Positions 1 through 9,184 are shown, counted from the stretch's first letter. The stretch: 50,739 bases of DNA from Pirellulales bacterium (GCA_016931075.1 JAFGFF010000140.1:1-50739); one strand, 5' to 3'. Translations and numbers: made by a program. Notes: generated by a model not told the origin, from the sequence alone.

Positions 1-546
1 ATCTGCAAAGTCAGCCAGCAGACCATCATCCGCTGTTTTGACTCCGGCCAATTAAAGGGATTTCGCGTGCCGGGCAGCCGGTTCCGCCGGATCCCGCGGG
101 AACAGCTTTTCGCCTTCATGCGCGACAACGGCATCCCGACCGACGCGCTGGAAAGCGGCAAGCGCAAGGTCCTGATCGTCGATGACGACGAGGAGCTCGT
201 CGAGCTGATCAGCGACGTGTTGGAGCGTGACGGGCGGTTCGAGATTCGTGTGGCCAACAACGGGTTTGACGCCGGCATGGTGGTCAAGGAATACCGGCCC
301 GACCTGATCGTTCTGGACATCATGCTGCCGGACATCAACGGCAAAGAGGTCTGCCAGCGCGTCCGCAGCGATAAGGCGATGGACGACGTGCGGATCATTT
401 GCATCTCCGGCATGGTCGAGGAAGACAAGGTCGGAGAGCTCGAAGCCGCCGGAGCCGACGACTTCATGCACAAGCCGTTCGAGGTCGAAAAACTCGTCGA
501 GCGGATGTGCCAGTTGTTGGACATCGAAGCCGCCTCGGCCGCCTAG
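1..546 (+). CDS. Response regulator: excisionase-type HTH fused to receiver domain (5' partial)
   Basis: The reading frame is open from base 1, so the start lies upstream of the window. The first 40 or so visible residues read as an excisionase/MerR-like helix-turn-helix (SQQTIIRCFDSGQLKGF, then a basic RFRRIP wing). A CheY-like receiver follows: acidic pocket VDDDEE, phospho-acceptor Asp in LIVLDIMLPD, switch Ser in CISGM and conserved Lys in HKPFEV. The protein ends after the receiver with a short Ala-rich tail and has no other output domain, so output is probably DNA binding by the N-terminal HTH, the reverse of the usual REC-then-output order. The histidine kinase 130 bases downstream on the same strand is the likely partner. 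The domain calls are firm; the regulated targets are unknown. Confidence 0.85.
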   Translation: MCKVSQQTIIRCFDSGQLKGFRVPGSRFRRIPREQLFAFMRDNGIPTDALESGKRKVLIVDDDEELVELISDVLERDGRFEIRVANNGFDAGMVVKEYRPDLIVLDIMLPDINGKEVCQRVRSDKAMDDVRIICISGMVEEDKVGELEAAGADDFMHKPFEVEKLVERMCQLLDIEAASAA

Positions 547-580
547 CACGACGTCACAGGGTCTCTGCTCGACAGGGTAT

Positions 581-612
581 CGCGGGCTGCGCACGCCCGC
601 GCTTTCCCTTTC
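581..612 (+). terminator. Possible intrinsic terminator after the response regulator
   Basis: A 7-bp stem (CGCGGGC at 581-587, GCCCGCG at 595-601) with a 7-base loop is followed by the pyrimidine run CTTTCCCTTT. The T-run is interrupted, so it may be weak. If it works, the kinase has its own promoter or depends on read-through. Confidence 0.35.
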
Positions 613-676
613 GCAGCCGACCGTGTCACGTTCCTGCACAGATCAACGGGTTCGCTTGCGCGCCCGTTAGCCGCCC

Positions 677-2110
677 ATGCAATGGTTGCCGCCTCTTTGC
701 GCCGAAGGCCGTTCCTGGCGACTGCCGCTTGCCGATCGTACGGCCGTTTTCCTGGTGCGGGTTCTGTGCGCTGAGAACCCGGAGGATGTGCTGCGTCATT
801 TGGTCGCGGCGCTGCGCGGCGATCCGGTACTCGCCCTGTGGGCCGTTTGTCGAGCAAAACAGGCCGGCGTCGAACCGCGCGACATTCCCTGCCTGGCCGC
901 GTGGCTGTGCGATCGGTTCTTGCATTGGGGACCCGACGACTGGCCGCCCGAAGACGACACAGCGGATAAGCACCTTTTCGATTGCTTTAGCCAGTGGGTG
1001 GAGGCGTCCGTCACCCGGGCCCTGCTGGCCGCTGCGCTGACCGTCGAAGACGGAAAACAGGCCGCCGACGAGATCTATCTGGCCGCGCTGCTACATGAGC
1101 CGACCGGATGGATGCAGGACGAAAACGAGGACGCGATCGCGGCATTCCGCACCCTGCTACCTGTCTGGTTGAACGATACCGAGGTCTCTCCACGCGTTGC
1201 CCAGGCCGTCGAGCGGCTTGAACGCCCAGAGCCTGAACACCCCGAGGGCGAGTCGTCCGAGAGCCCCCCTGATCTCGATATGGACCGAAGCCACTGGCTG
1301 GGCGGTGGCGCCACGGAGGGTTGGGCCCGGTCCGATCCGTGGGTACGGGCGCCGTTAGGCCAGTTGATCGGGCGGTTGGCGCGTCTCGACGCGCTCGAAA
1401 CGCGTTTTCAAGAGACACTCGAAGCCGAGAAACTGGCTGCCATGGCCGAGTTCGCCGCCGGCGCGGGGCACGAGATCAACAACCCGCTGGCCGTGATCGC
1501 CGGCCGCGCGCAACTTTTCTTACAAGAAGAGACCGACTCGGAGCGTCGGCGGGGCTTGGCGCTGATCAATGCCCAGGCGAAACGGGTCTACGAGATGATC
1601 GCCGACATGCGGCTCTTCGCCCGACCGCCCGAGCCGGCGTTCGAGACGGTCGATCTGATCGGACTAGTTGATTCGTTGATCGAGGCATTCACCTCTTCTG
1701 CCCGGTTGGAGGAGCTGGCGATCACGCTGCGACGCACGGGCCACGCTGGCCCCAGGTTGGAAATCGAGGCCGATCCAACGCAGCTAACGGTCGCCTTGCA
1801 GGCTATATGCCGCAACTCGGTCGAGGCGATCGGACACGACGGCCGGATTGAAATCAATCTAGTCGAGGAGGCCGATCGGGTGCGGATCGCCGTGATTGAC
1901 GACGGGCCGGGCTTCTCGGACGAGGTCCGGCGGCATCTGTTCGATCCGTATTATTCTGCCCGGCAGGCCGGCCGCGGCCTGGGCCTGGGCCTGTCGAAGG
2001 TCTGGCGGATCGTCGTGACCAACCACGGCGGACGGATCGACGTTGAGAGCCTTCCGGGACAGCGAACGGTCCTGATGTTATCTTTGCCGCAGCCCCCCTC
2101 TCGTGGGTGA
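677..2110 (+). CDS. Soluble sensor histidine kinase
   Basis: A 477-residue kinase with no membrane segment or signal peptide, so it probably senses a cytoplasmic cue. Residues 1-200 form an Ala/Leu-rich, mostly helical region, perhaps HDOD-like, that I cannot assign. The dimerisation/phospho-acceptor helix holds His265 (GAGHEINNP). The catalytic domain has the N box (CRNSVEAIG, Asn380), G1 box (DDGPGFS, about 409) and G2 box (GRGLGLGLS, about 433), so it looks fully active. The HEINNPL form of the H box is typical of NtrB-like kinases. It follows the HTH-receiver regulator by 130 bases on the same strand and probably phosphorylates it. No clear Shine-Dalgarno precedes the ATG at 677, so the start is uncertain. 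Confidence 0.85.
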   Translation: MQWLPPLCAEGRSWRLPLADRTAVFLVRVLCAENPEDVLRHLVAALRGDPVLALWAVCRAKQAGVEPRDIPCLAAWLCDRFLHWGPDDWPPEDDTADKHLFDCFSQWVEASVTRALLAAALTVEDGKQAADEIYLAALLHEPTGWMQDENEDAIAAFRTLLPVWLNDTEVSPRVAQAVERLERPEPEHPEGESSESPPDLDMDRSHWLGGGATEGWARSDPWVRAPLGQLIGRLARLDALETRFQETLEAEKLAAMAEFAAGAGHEINNPLAVIAGRAQLFLQEETDSERRRGLALINAQAKRVYEMIADMRLFARPPEPAFETVDLIGLVDSLIEAFTSSARLEELAITLRRTGHAGPRLEIEADPTQLTVALQAICRNSVEAIGHDGRIEINLVEEADRVRIAVIDDGPGFSDEVRRHLFDPYYSARQAGRGLGLGLSKVWRIVVTNHGGRIDVESLPGQRTVLMLSLPQPPSRG

Positions 2111-2129
2111 TTTCAAGATGCAAAGCAAC

Positions 2130-2158
2130 CAGCCGATTTATGGTCGGCTGTCTTTTCC
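2130..2158 (+). terminator. Possible intrinsic terminator after the histidine kinase
   Basis: A perfect 7-bp stem (CAGCCGA at 2130-2136, TCGGCTG at 2144-2150) with a 7-base loop is followed by TCTTTTCC. It lies 20 bases past the kinase stop and would separate the two-component genes from the TonB receptor region. Confidence 0.5.
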
Positions 2159-2244
2159 TCGCTTGCCCAAGCAGCACAACCGTTTCGCGATCTATTGGAT
2201 CCCCCGCCTCTGGGCTGGGTTTGTCCATATCTGGCGTATGCCAG

Positions 2245-2401
2245 GTTCCGATAATAACGATCAGCATCGGGTATTCCGAAAAGAGGCTAATGCGCACGAT
2301 CACCGACGAAAAGGATCCGAACGATTATATCCGTTAACCGGGTTTTCTCGACGGCGAGGCGTACCGGTCCCACTTGTTTTGTTTTTGTGTGGGGGCGAAC
2401 C
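2245..2401 (+). promoter_or_regulatory. Structured leader of the first TonB receptor, shared with the second
   Basis: The leader has a CCGAT/ATCGG hairpin (2248-2252, 2266-2270; 13-base loop), then GTA, a CC-rich spacer, a purine-rich AGAGG and a 15-codon ORF starting ATGCGC at 2290. The same order, loop length and motifs occur upstream of the second receptor (4719-4791). In the second copy the hairpin closes with a G-T pair where this one has A-T, so pairing is kept. A further weak pairing, CCCAC (2369-2373) with GTGGG (2389-2393), would cover the start of the receptor's ribosome binding site. A regulatory role is inferred; I recognise no riboswitch class. Confidence 0.45.
2290..2337 (+). 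CDS. Possible 15-residue leader peptide upstream of TonB receptor 1
   Basis: The ORF encodes MRTITDEKDPNDYIR and ends 64 bases before the receptor start. AGAGG sits 3 bases ahead of the ATG, close but usable. The matching ORF before the second receptor encodes MRVVAAEKT, so the MR start and a Glu-Lys pair at residues 7-8 are shared although the lengths differ. It may be a translated leader that couples or attenuates receptor expression, or a by-product of nucleotide conservation in a duplicated leader. Confidence 0.35.
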   Translation: MRTITDEKDPNDYIR

Positions 2402-4372
2402 ATGTCAGATTGGTCTACACGGTCCCTGGGGCACTGGGGCTGGTGTGTTCTATTATCAGTCGGTCTGTCGACTTTTCTCTCTCTGGGGTCGGTCACTGCC
2501 GCGCCAGTCGATTCAGTCGCTCCGGCGCCGTTGCCGCCAATCGGTGATGTAGCGCCCGACCCGAACAAGCAGGTCGAACCGAAAGACATCCTGGACATGG
2601 ATGTCGAGCAGTTAGCCCGGGTATCCGTAACCGCGCCGTCCATGCAGGTCGAGGTGACAACCGTCTCGCGTACCGCGCAGCCGATCGCCCAGACCCCGGC
2701 GGCGGTTTATGTCGTGACCAACGAGATGATCAAGCGGAGCGGCGCTCGGAACGTGCCAGAGGTCTTGCGCACGGTGCCGGGCGTGAGCGTCGCGCGGGTC
2801 AACGGCGGGAGTTGGGCCATCACGATTCGAGGTCTGAACGCCCGGTTTGCCAACAAACTACTAGTACAAATCGACGGCGTGGCGATCTACAGCCCGACGC
2901 ACAGCGGCGTGTTTTGGGAACGCGAGTACGTGATGCTCGAGGACGTCGAGCGGATCGAGGTAATCCGGGGCCCCGGGGCGACTGTTTGGGGCGCCAACGC
3001 GGTCAACGGGGTTATCAATATCGTCACGAAGGCGGCCAAGGATAGCCAAGGCATCTACGTCGGCGGAGGCGCCGGTGACCAGCACCATCGGTTCGGCAGT
3101 GCCCGGGTGGGTGGCCAGGCCGGAAATGTTCACTGGCGCATGTACGGATTCGGGGTGAAGGACGATCCCGGCTTTGTTCGTCCTCCCAACCGGGCGGAAG
3201 ACGAGATCAAGGTCCACCAGGGCGGCTTCCGGATGGACTGGACACCCACCTGTCGCGACACGGTGACCATTCAAGGCGATTTCTACGACGGAAAAGACGG
3301 CCAAATTGGCTGGTACACCCCGCCGGCAATACCGAGCCCAATGGGCTGCCACGAAACAAGATTCCTGACCCGATGGTCGCGACAAGTCGACGAGAACAAC
3401 GACTGGTCGTTGCAGTTCTACTACTACAACCCCTACGCCCTCGGCAGCTTTCTGAACAACGTTGCGACGTTCGACTGCGATTTCCAGTACCACATGAAGC
3501 GGGACCGTCACGACATCGTTTGGGGCGCCGGATATCGCAACTCCGACGAACTCTGGATCTGGCCCGGGTTCATCACGGCCCACGACACCGAGCAGATCAA
3601 GAGCTACTTTGTCCAGGACACCATTACCCTGGTCGACGACCGACTCTTCGCCACGTTCGGCTGCAAGTTCGACCGCAACAGCGTGACAAAGTACGAGATG
3701 CAGCCCACGGCCCGGGTGATCTGGACGCCCAGCGAGAAGACAACCGTTTGGGGCGCCATCAGTCGGGCGGTCCGGACGCCTTCGCTCATCGAACGCATCA
3801 ATTCTGATCCTCGCGCCGAAGATTTGCTGGCATACGAGATTGGCATGCGCCAGCAACCACACAAGCGGTTCTTCTGGGAAGTGGCCCTGTATTTCAACCG
3901 TTACCATGACATGCTGGGAAGCGCTGCCTTCTTCCAGTACGATAACCGAGGCAAGACAGACACTCACGGAGCCGAACTGAACGCCACCTACGAGGTGAAC
4001 GACCATTGGCGCCTGACAGGCTCATGCTCGTTCTATTCCGAATACACGGTTTTTGCGACCGGCTTCACGCCAGGTTACCCCGTCAGCGCCACGCCGCGAA
4101 ATCAGTTCTACCTGCAATCCGGTTGGGACCTGAGCGAGAACGTCACACTGGACGTGATGTTCCGATACGTCGATTCCCTCATGAACGGGTCGGTTCCCAG
4201 CTACTTCACCGGTGACATCCGACTCGCCTGGCGACCGTCGAAGAACCTCGAACTCTCGGTCGTTGGACAGAACCTGCTGTGCGGGCCCCATCCCGAGTTC
4301 GTCGCCGTTTCCGGCACCAACCCGACAGAAATCGAGCCGGGCGTCTACGGAATGGCGGCATGGACCTACTAG
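2402..4372 (+). CDS. TonB-dependent outer membrane receptor, copy 1
   Basis: A 656-residue TonB-dependent transporter. The ATG at 2402 follows a GGGGGCG ribosome binding site and opens a signal peptide (hydrophobic core from about residue 13, likely cleavage near VTAA at 33). A Pro-rich stretch and an acidic linker (DILDMDVEQLA) precede the plug (about 95-210), which has the family signatures TPAAVYVVTNEMIKRSG, the VLRTVPGV segment, TIRGLN, IEVIRGPG and NAVNGVINIVTK. The rest is the beta-barrel, ending in an aromatic residue (MAAWTY) as expected for outer-membrane insertion. The substrate cannot be read from the sequence; siderophore, vitamin and glycan receptors share this architecture. It is closely similar along its whole length to the next gene, so the pair is a tandem duplication. 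Confidence 0.9.
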   Translation: MSDWSTRSLGHWGWCVLLSVGLSTFLSLGSVTAAPVDSVAPAPLPPIGDVAPDPNKQVEPKDILDMDVEQLARVSVTAPSMQVEVTTVSRTAQPIAQTPAAVYVVTNEMIKRSGARNVPEVLRTVPGVSVARVNGGSWAITIRGLNARFANKLLVQIDGVAIYSPTHSGVFWEREYVMLEDVERIEVIRGPGATVWGANAVNGVINIVTKAAKDSQGIYVGGGAGDQHHRFGSARVGGQAGNVHWRMYGFGVKDDPGFVRPPNRAEDEIKVHQGGFRMDWTPTCRDTVTIQGDFYDGKDGQIGWYTPPAIPSPMGCHETRFLTRWSRQVDENNDWSLQFYYYNPYALGSFLNNVATFDCDFQYHMKRDRHDIVWGAGYRNSDELWIWPGFITAHDTEQIKSYFVQDTITLVDDRLFATFGCKFDRNSVTKYEMQPTARVIWTPSEKTTVWGAISRAVRTPSLIERINSDPRAEDLLAYEIGMRQQPHKRFFWEVALYFNRYHDMLGSAAFFQYDNRGKTDTHGAELNATYEVNDHWRLTGSCSFYSEYTVFATGFTPGYPVSATPRNQFYLQSGWDLSENVTLDVMFRYVDSLMNGSVPSYFTGDIRLAWRPSKNLELSVVGQNLLCGPHPEFVAVSGTNPTEIEPGVYGMAAWTY

Positions 4373-4715
4373 GACGCATCTTGGGAAGGAGAGAATCGCC
4401 ACTCCGGAACCGAGGCAACTCTGTCACGAATGGCATCGACCCTCATTCCTATTTGCACTCCGAGTTTCAACAGGGTCTGGGCGGATTATCAGCCAATACG
4501 AGCGGATTGACTGCAAGCGCTTGCACGGGCAGTACCTAGCCCTATCACGAATCTCACCAGCCCCCTCTTGGGGCGCAACTCGCAAGCTGACGCACGTGAC
4601 GAGGGCGGCACCCTCTTTGCTGGACTTCCCTATCTCACCTAACCGGCACAACCCCTACATGACCTACAGGACCACCTGGCCTTGGGGCGGGTTTGGCAAA
4701 CCTTGAGTGATAGGA
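4373..4715 (+). other. Gap between the two TonB receptors, upstream part
   Basis: No convincing gene. The open frames lack ribosome binding sites and family features. The notable elements are the LacI-type palindrome at 4512-4525 and a small inverted repeat GGTTTGGCAAACC near 4690-4702, just before the conserved leader. Confidence 0.5.
4512..4525. promoter_or_regulatory. LacI-family-like operator palindrome
   Basis: TGCAAGCGCTTGCA is a perfect 14-base palindrome that fits the LacI/GalR family consensus TGNAANCGNTTNCA exactly. It overlaps a TTGACT hexamer (4507-4512) that could be a -35 box, although no good -10 lies at the expected spacing. The second receptor starts about 340 bases downstream. 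Operators of this class often control sugar-uptake genes; no LacI-type gene is in the window. Confidence 0.4.
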
Positions 4716-4867
4716 GTTCCGATCATAGCGATAAGGGTCGGGTAAACCCAATATAGGGGCCATGCGCGTTGTAGCTGCTGAGAAGACCTGACGGAAAGCA
4801 ACCTGGGAATTTTGCCTTTTCAGTAGGGAATACGCGTGGGTCCTACCCACAGGCGGGGGGGAGAATA
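4716..4867 (+). promoter_or_regulatory. Structured leader of the second TonB receptor
   Basis: This is the counterpart of the leader at 2245-2401: hairpin CCGAT/GTCGG (4719-4723, 4737-4741; again a 13-base loop), GTA, a CC-rich spacer, AGGGG and a short ORF starting ATGCGC at 4762. A second hairpin, a perfect GTGGGT/ACCCAC 6-bp stem with 3-base loop (4836-4850), abuts the very purine-rich ribosome binding site (GGCGGGGGGGAGA, 4852-4864) and could limit ribosome access. The regulatory role is inferred. Confidence 0.45.
4762..4791 (+). CDS. Possible 9-residue leader peptide upstream of TonB receptor 2
   Basis: The ORF encodes MRVVAAEKT, with AGGGG just ahead of the ATG, and stops 76 bases before the receptor. 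It matches the position and first codons of the 15-residue ORF in the other leader. Translation is unproven. Confidence 0.3.
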   Translation: MRVVAAEKT

Positions 4868-6835
4868 ATGACGATCTGGTCTGTACGGCTGTCCGGGCAC
4901 GGGTGTCCGCTCGTCCTCCTGTTGGTCGGTTTGTTTGGACTGGTGTATCTGGGCCCGGTTGCCGCAGCGCCAGTCGATTCGGTTGCCCCGGCGCCGATGC
5001 CTGGGGACGTCGCACCCGATCCGAACTTGGAAAATGACCCGACCAAAATCCTGGATATGCCGCTGGAACAGTTGGCCCATGTGCCCGTCACGGCGCCATC
5101 CATGCAGGTCGAGGTGACGACCGTCTCGCGTACGGCGCAGCCAATCGGCCGGACCCCGGCGGCCGTCTACGTCGTGACTAACGAGATGATCAAGCGGTGC
5201 GGGGCTCGGAACATCCCCGAGGTGCTTCGTACTGTGCCCGGCGTGACGGTGGCCCGAATCAACGCCAGCGCCTGGGCGATTACGATTCGCGGCCTTAACG
5301 GTCGGTTCGCCAACAAACTGCTCGTCCAGATCGACGGCGTGGCGATCTACAGCCCGACGCACAGCGGCGTCTTCTGGGAACGCGACTACGTCATGCTCGA
5401 GGACGTCGATCGGATCGAGGTGATTCGCGGTCCCGGGGCGAGCGTCTGGGGCGCCAACGCGGTCAACGGCGTGATCAACATCGTCACGAAAGCGGCCAAG
5501 GACACCACGGGCATCTACGTCGACGGGGGCGGAGGCGACCAGCACCGCCGCTTCGGCAGTGCCCGAGTGGGCGGCCAGGCTGGCAATATCCAATGGCGGA
5601 TGTACGGCATGGGCGCCAAGGACCACTACGGCTATGTCCAACCGCCGGTCATGCCCTCCGACGTGCTGAAGGTCAACCAGGGCGGTTTCCGAATGGACTG
5701 GACGCCCGACAAACGCGATACGGTGACCATTCAGGGCGACTTCTACGACGGGCTCGACGGCCAATACGGCACGTACACGCCGCCGGCCGCGATGAGAAAG
5801 ATGGGCGCCAAGGAATCGAGAATCCTCACCCGCTGGACCCGGCGTCTCGACGAGAACAACGATTGGGCCGTCCAGCTCTACTACTACAACCCGTTCGCGT
5901 ACGGGGTCAATACGAACGACGTCGCCACGTTCGATCTCGATTTCCAATATCACACCCAACAAGGGCGTCACGACATCGTCTGGGGTTTTGGCTATCGCAA
6001 CTACGACGAGTACTTTTCCGCGGCCGGCGGCGCGTTCACCAAAGGCGACATGGAGCAGATCCGGAGCTCCTTCGTCCAGGACACGATCACCCTGGTCGAG
6101 GACCGGTGGTATGCCACGATCGGGTCGAAGTTCGACCGAAACAGCCTGACGAACTTCGAATACCAGCCGACCGTCCGGTTCACGTACACGCCGAGCGAAA
6201 AGACGTCTATTTGGGGCGCCGTCAGTCGCGCCGTCCGGACGCCCTCGCTCACCGAACGGTTCGTTCGGATCCCCAATTCGGAGAACTTGTTGGCTTTCGA
6301 ACTGGGAATGCGCCAGCAGCCCAACAAACGCTTCTTCTGGGAAGTCGCGATCTACTTCAACCGCTATCACGACCTGGTTGGAAACATCATAGGTCAAGGG
6401 TATTTCAACATCGGCAAGGCGGACACCCATGGAGCCGAGTTGAACGCGACCTACGAGGTCACCGACCATTGGCGTCTGACGGGATCCTGCACGTTCTATT
6501 CCGAATACTCCTACTTCGATCCCGCGTTCTTCCGGTCCATGCTCAGTTGGGCCACGCCGCGGAATCAGTTCTATGTGCAATCGGGCTGGGACCTGAGCGA
6601 CAATGTCACGCTCGACGTGATGTTGCGATGGAACGACTCCTTGATGAACGGGGCCGTTCCCAGCTATTTCGCCGGCGACATCCGTCTTGCGTGGCGACCG
6701 TCAAAAAACGTGGAGCTTTCCGTAGTCGGCCAAAACTTGCTATGCGGTCGACATTTCGAGTACGTTCTCCAGAATGCTTCCCAACCGACCATGGTCGAGC
6801 CGGCCGTTTATGGCATGGCGGCGTGGACGTACTAG
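4868..6835 (+). CDS. TonB-dependent outer membrane receptor, copy 2
   Basis: A 655-residue paralogue of the preceding receptor with the same layout: signal peptide (hydrophobic 14-33, cleavage near VAAA), Pro-rich and acidic linker (KILDMPLEQLA), plug (about 95-210, with TPAAVYVVTNEMIKRCG, TIRGLNGRFANK, IEVIRGPG and NAVNGVINIVTK) and a barrel ending MAAWTY. Plug and periplasmic faces are nearly identical to copy 1, while several barrel segments differ, for example around the region starting YVQPPVMPSDV. Those segments are likely extracellular loops, so the two copies may take related but different ligands. The ATG at 4868 follows a very strong purine-rich ribosome binding site. No TonB, ExbB or ExbD gene is present here. 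Confidence 0.9.
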   Translation: MTIWSVRLSGHGCPLVLLLVGLFGLVYLGPVAAAPVDSVAPAPMPGDVAPDPNLENDPTKILDMPLEQLAHVPVTAPSMQVEVTTVSRTAQPIGRTPAAVYVVTNEMIKRCGARNIPEVLRTVPGVTVARINASAWAITIRGLNGRFANKLLVQIDGVAIYSPTHSGVFWERDYVMLEDVDRIEVIRGPGASVWGANAVNGVINIVTKAAKDTTGIYVDGGGGDQHRRFGSARVGGQAGNIQWRMYGMGAKDHYGYVQPPVMPSDVLKVNQGGFRMDWTPDKRDTVTIQGDFYDGLDGQYGTYTPPAAMRKMGAKESRILTRWTRRLDENNDWAVQLYYYNPFAYGVNTNDVATFDLDFQYHTQQGRHDIVWGFGYRNYDEYFSAAGGAFTKGDMEQIRSSFVQDTITLVEDRWYATIGSKFDRNSLTNFEYQPTVRFTYTPSEKTSIWGAVSRAVRTPSLTERFVRIPNSENLLAFELGMRQQPNKRFFWEVAIYFNRYHDLVGNIIGQGYFNIGKADTHGAELNATYEVTDHWRLTGSCTFYSEYSYFDPAFFRSMLSWATPRNQFYVQSGWDLSDNVTLDVMLRWNDSLMNGAVPSYFAGDIRLAWRPSKNVELSVVGQNLLCGRHFEYVLQNASQPTMVEPAVYGMAAWTY

Positions 6836-6876
6836 GGCGTTGCTGAAATTCGGCTGGTGGGGTAATGCAATGCACT

Positions 6877-7062
6877 CTCTCCCTTTGGGAGAGGGTGGCG
6901 GCGCAGCCGCCGGGTGAAGGCGGGTGATCTTAGCCAGCGTGATGTTCTTGGCACGACATCGACTGTTGGCAACTCGTCTTGAACAATCGCCAGTCCCTGT
7001 CTGGCCAAGGTCTTCGTGACGCTCCGCACCCTCATCCCCGGCGCCTCTCCCAAAAGGAGAGG
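6877..7062. repeat. Paired REP-like hairpin repeats
   Basis: The left unit has CTCTCCC-TTT-GGGAGAG (6877-6893) followed by GGCGGC-GCA-GCCGCC (6897-6911) and GGGTGAAGG. The right unit is in inverted orientation: CACCCTCATCCCCGGCG followed by CCTCTCC-CAAAA-GGAGAGG (7044-7062). The two form a 190-base inverted pair between receptor 2 and the convergent gap gene. They resemble REP-type palindromes. The stretch 6912-7019 between them holds nothing I recognise. Confidence 0.6.
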
Positions 7063-7075
7063 GGAGGAAGAGCCA

Positions 7076-7117
7076 AGAAAAAAGAACGAGGCGGCCGGAC
7101 ATGCATATCCAGCCGCC
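7076..7117 (-). terminator. Intrinsic terminator of gap
   Basis: Read on the minus strand, GGCGGC and GCCGCC flank a near-continuous stem of about 12 bp (with G-T pairs) and a TGCA loop at 7117-7090, followed by TCGTTCTTTTTTCTT. It starts 30 bases after the GAPDH stop codon. Confidence 0.8.
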
Positions 7118-7147
7118 CCGTTTGATTTGGTGATGATCGCTCGCGTC

Positions 7148-8176
<1,029 letters not shown>

Positions 8177-8331
8177 TCATGGTCTTAAGACGGCTGCCGC
8201 AACCCGCGGCGAGCGTTGTTGTTCGATCGAAGGGAAAACTCACCATGCCTGGCCGGTGCACCCCCGGTTGGGCGAGGAGCCAACCCCACTTGCTCTGGCT
8301 AATTCTAGCTCCGCCAGGGTGTGGGAAAAGC

Positions 8332-8360
8332 TAGGCATGAACGGAATCCGGGATTATACT
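8332..8360 (+). promoter_or_regulatory. Candidate sigma-70-type promoter for the methyltransferase
   Basis: TAGGCA (8332-8337) and TATACT (8355-8360) are separated by 17 bases. The -10 is close to consensus and the -35 matches 4 of 6 positions. Predicted transcription would start near 8367, giving a 5' leader of about 30 bases. Confidence 0.4.
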
Positions 8361-8398
8361 GAGCCCGGTTCGACTCAGCAACCGCCGGGAGCGTCCGC

Positions 8399-9184
8399 TT
8401 GCGCAAGGCTCATCGACCGGAGTGGCAACTCCCCCCTGGCGTCCCCTATGGTGTCTGGGACTATGCGCAGTCGGAGCACATCGCCCAGGACTACGACGCC
8501 TATTTCGCCGAAAATCGGCTTTTTGCCTTCGACGAGCAGGTGATGGCGAGGTGGCTCCCCCATCCGGGGGTCGCTGTCGACCTGGGATGCGGCACGGGCC
8601 GAACGCTGTTGCCTTTGGCCCGACGGGGGTTCCGGTGCGTGGGCGTCGATCTCTCCCAGCCCATGCTCCGGGTCGCCCAGGAAAAAGCGGCTCACGAGGG
8701 CTTGTCGATCGACTGGGTCCAGGCCAATCTGGTTCAGATGGACTGTTTCGCCGACGGTTGGGCCGACTACGTCTCCTGCCTGTTCAGCACCCTGGGCATG
8801 ATCCAGGGACTTGAAAACCGTCGCACGGTGCTCGCCCACGTCCGTCGAATCCTCAAGCCGGGCGGACGCTTTATCGTCCACGTACACAACGTCTGGTACA
8901 ACCTCTTTAATCCCACGGGCAGACGCTGGCTGGTCCGCCACTGTCTCGGTTGGCTGTACGGGCGGTGTCGCGATCCGGGCGACAAATTCTTTACCTACCG
9001 GGGCATCCCGCGGATGTACCTCCACACGTTTACCCGCCACGAGTTGAACAGCGAGTTGGCCCGGGCCGGATTGTGCCTCCGCGCTCTAATCCCCTTGGCC
9101 GCCGACCGCCAGCGCCCGCTTCCCCACGCCTGGTTCCTCGGCCGCCTTCGCGCCAACGGATGGATCGCCGTATGCGAGAAGTGA
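8399..9184 (+). CDS. Class I SAM-dependent methyltransferase
   Basis: A 261-residue Rossmann-fold methyltransferase. Motif I is VDLGCGTGRT, followed by GVDLSQPML (acidic residue binding the SAM ribose) and the post-core segment RILKPGGRFIVHVHN. The C-terminal half after residue 170 varies in this superfamily and sets the substrate, so the acceptor cannot be named. The frame begins with TTG at 8399 behind GGGAG; no in-frame ATG lies near, and the next downstream starts would cut into conserved sequence. It is divergent from gap with 234 bases between, and has no obvious operon partner. Confidence 0.75.
   Translation: MRKAHRPEWQLPPGVPYGVWDYAQSEHIAQDYDAYFAENRLFAFDEQVMARWLPHPGVAVDLGCGTGRTLLPLARRGFRCVGVDLSQPMLRVAQEKAAHEGLSIDWVQANLVQMDCFADGWADYVSCLFSTLGMIQGLENRRTVLAHVRRILKPGGRFIVHVHNVWYNLFNPTGRRWLVRHCLGWLYGRCRDPGDKFFTYRGIPRMYLHTFTRHELNSELARAGLCLRALIPLAADRQRPLPHAWFLGRLRANGWIAVCEK

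Noticed and set aside
2861-4006. Long minus-strand open frame opposite TonB receptor 1 (and a similar one at 4820-6580)
   Set aside because: Both lie exactly antisense to well-supported receptor genes, occur at the same relative place in each paralogue and have the composition expected from GC-rich codon shadows.
4738-4830. A cobalamin-type riboswitch before TonB receptor 2
   Set aside because: A short AGACCTG segment and GGGAA recall the motif, but the conserved B12 box and overall core are not present, and the other leader lacks them.
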